This document shows, one piece after another, positions 24,295 to 25,606 of a DNA stretch of 25,606 bases. A model generated the notes under the pieces. The model searched no databases and was not told the origin of the DNA. It worked only from the letters and a program-made list of their open reading frames with translations. The position numbers were made by a program, and so were the translations under genes. The number at the start of each line of letters is the position of its first letter. Positions within the stretch are counted from its first letter, which is position 1. Source of the stretch: a virus; the IMG/VR virus record IMGVR_UViG_3300011113_000756, positions 1 to 25,606 of that record; one strand, 5' to 3'.

Positions 24295-25155
24295 ATGAAA
24301 AACATCTTAGCAGAAAATTTACTTCGTTTTGGAGTAAAGAATTTATCAGAAGATATCAAACGTAAATTGCAAGAACAAACCGACCCTACAACAGATCCGA
24401 ATGTAAATTTAGGTGCCGGTAGTAAATTAAATCAAACATTAGGAAATGTATTAGATGCTAAGCAAATAGAACTATTGAATCAGGGAAAGGCTGCAGTTAA
24501 CGACAGTACGCAAAAGCAAATATTTGATAACTACTACCAGGCTCAGCAATCAGCAGTTGGTAAATATTTAATACTTAATGGTATTTCTCCAAAATCTAAA
24601 ATAATAGGTCCAATAAAAGCAATATTTCAGGGTGTAGATGACGGCGGCAATTCTAGAATATTTGTATGGACAACTAAAACCCCTATATTAAATTTTTCTG
24701 GATTACAAAAAGCATATCTAGATATTCCTGTTAAAGATTTTAAAAGCACACTTTCGGGACATTTAAATGTCGCGTATGGTTTAGACGCCGGTGACATTAT
24801 TTTATCGAGAATAGTAGATAATAAAGGTTTACCGCCGCTGTCGTCTGATCAAGCACCGGGAATACCTTTATCATATTTTACAACTAAACCTAGAGCATAT
24901 GATTATGCAATATTTTCAGATAAAATAGTAGAAGGAAACAAATTTGCAATTTATAATAACACGGGACAACAAGTAGGTACAATACCAGTCCAAATTATGG
25001 TTACTAGTCAGACTTTAGACCAAACTGGAATAGAAGCTAGAACAAATCCTAATGAAACAAAACAAATTCAATCATTACGAACTGCAAATCTTAAAAAATT
25101 AAATGTAAATCAGCAACGGGCTAAAGAAAGAATAGAAAACGGTATTCAACCTTAA
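24295..25155 (+). CDS. 286-aa candidate packaged/internal virion protein
   Basis: The gene starts at an ATG preceded by AAAGGAAAGAAT, the strongest ribosome site in the window. The first 30 residues (KNILAENLLRFGVKNLSED, then IKRKLQEQTDP) are almost the same as in the 715-aa protein, while the rest is unrelated, so the leader is a movable module. LSE and LQE are candidate prohead-protease sites by T4 gp21 logic (L-x-E). The body is beta-rich from about residue 90 (KIIGPIKAIFQGVDDGGNSR, FVWTTKTPIL, FAIYNNTGQQVG) with a helical basic C-terminus. There is no signal peptide or TM segment. No family recognised. It ends 5 nt before the stop of the convergent DUF2927-like gene. Confidence 0.8.
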   Translation: MKNILAENLLRFGVKNLSEDIKRKLQEQTDPTTDPNVNLGAGSKLNQTLGNVLDAKQIELLNQGKAAVNDSTQKQIFDNYYQAQQSAVGKYLILNGISPKSKIIGPIKAIFQGVDDGGNSRIFVWTTKTPILNFSGLQKAYLDIPVKDFKSTLSGHLNVAYGLDAGDIILSRIVDNKGLPPLSSDQAPGIPLSYFTTKPRAYDYAIFSDKIVEGNKFAIYNNTGQQVGTIPVQIMVTSQTLDQTGIEARTNPNETKQIQSLRTANLKKLNVNQQRAKERIENGIQP

Positions 25156-25160
25156 TGTTA

Positions 25161-25606
25161 TTATTTATATAATTTTTTAATCAATAATTTATCAATATCA
25201 GAATATTCTGTAATAGAAGTCCATCCTTGATAAAACATGCTATTAGGATATGTCCAACTGTCATTTGGTAACCCTAAACATTGTGTCAATTCTTCTCGAA
25301 GAACATGTTTCTCTTCTTCTATCGATAGTTGATTTTTTGTGTCGACAAAAATTTTAGCAAAATAAATTTCATTGTTGCTATTAGTCCATAACGACCCCAA
25401 TCCTAATTGGTTGGAATATTTTCTAGAATGAGGAAAAATAATATTATATTCCTCCATACTTCCGAAAAATATAGGCATGTTGCTTTGAGTTGAATCTGAA
25501 ACGATGGAAATATTAATGGTTTCAATTAAATCGTTTAGTTCAGAGATTATTTTTTCTAACTCTAAAACGAGATATTCCTTTCTATCACCTTTTATGTAAA
25601 TTTTTA
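25161..25606 (-). CDS. DUF2927-like protein, N-terminus outside window
   Basis: The frame is open from the right edge (starting at KIYIKGDRKE) down to the stop, so the gene is partial; an internal ATG at 25478 is not needed as a start. The visible 148 residues begin with a helix (YLVLELEKIISELNDLIETI). The C-terminal half carries EEEKHVLREELTQCLGLPND, then SMFYQGWTSITEYSDIDKLL and the final LIKKLY. This matches the DUF2927 pattern of an EELtQ-LGLpND core, a 'siF' strand and an 'LT-lD-lLL-LY' end. These proteins are thought to be metalloprotease-like, but no HExxH motif is visible in this part. It sits convergent with the 286-aa gene in the same accessory cluster. Confidence 0.6.
   Translation of the reverse strand, partial: KIYIKGDRKEYLVLELEKIISELNDLIETINISIVSDSTQSNMPIFFGSMEEYNIIFPHSRKYSNQLGLGSLWTNSNNEIYFAKIFVDTKNQLSIEEEKHVLREELTQCLGLPNDSWTYPNSMFYQGWTSITEYSDIDKLLIKKLYK

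Noticed and set aside
1-25606. tRNA genes, CRISPR arrays, insertion sequences, attachment sites
   Set aside because: No cloverleaf-like segment, regularly spaced repeats or transposase/integrase gene was seen; intergenic gaps are almost all under 120 nt.

Overview
The window is AT-rich (about 30% GC by eye) and almost fully coding. It looks like part of the late region of a tailed, contractile (myovirus-type) phage distantly related to T4. The best anchors are a gp6/Baseplate_J-type wedge protein, a GPW/gp25-type wedge protein, a gp5-like OB-fold spike protein and a gp55-like late sigma factor. No bacterial housekeeping gene is present. The host is unknown. One secreted protein has a Bacteroidota-style signal peptide ending in FSQ, but many starts carry AAAGGA-type Shine-Dalgarno sequences, which argues the other way.

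Layout. Nearly everything from 153 to 21378 reads on the minus strand, so transcription runs right to left. From the right: uvdE (UV damage endonuclease, strikingly GC-richer than the rest); a small helical protein; a multi-TM coiled-coil membrane protein; a zinc-ribbon mini-protein; an HD-domain phosphohydrolase; a one-TM protein; the gp55-like sigma factor. Then comes the baseplate/tail block: 147-aa coiled coil, gp5-like spike, hydrophobic 274-aa protein, 174-aa protein, gp25, gp6, DNRLRE-like protein, 294-aa protein, a giant gp7/gpI-like protein with a LamG insert, and three further structural proteins. Two of those three share a C-terminal module. The block ends with a minimal kinase-fold protein, a 554-aa unknown and a T7-type endonuclease I. 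Many junctions are TAATG or ATGA overlaps or gaps under 20 nt, so the block is probably co-expressed.

The right end (21378-25606) is different. Two plus-strand genes (715 and 286 aa) share a nearly identical N-terminus of about 30 residues followed by unrelated bodies. They alternate with a minus-strand secreted CAP-domain protein and a DUF2927-like protein that runs off the window edge. The shared leader resembles the logic of T4 capsid-targeting propeptides, and I propose these are packaged/ejected proteins.

A box reading ATATTTATA(T/A) in the sense direction sits 3-25 nt before the start codons of eight genes on both strands and is rare elsewhere. It is the reverse complement of the T4 late promoter core TATAAATA. 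Together with the gp55-like sigma factor, this suggests either an unusual late promoter or a conserved leader element.
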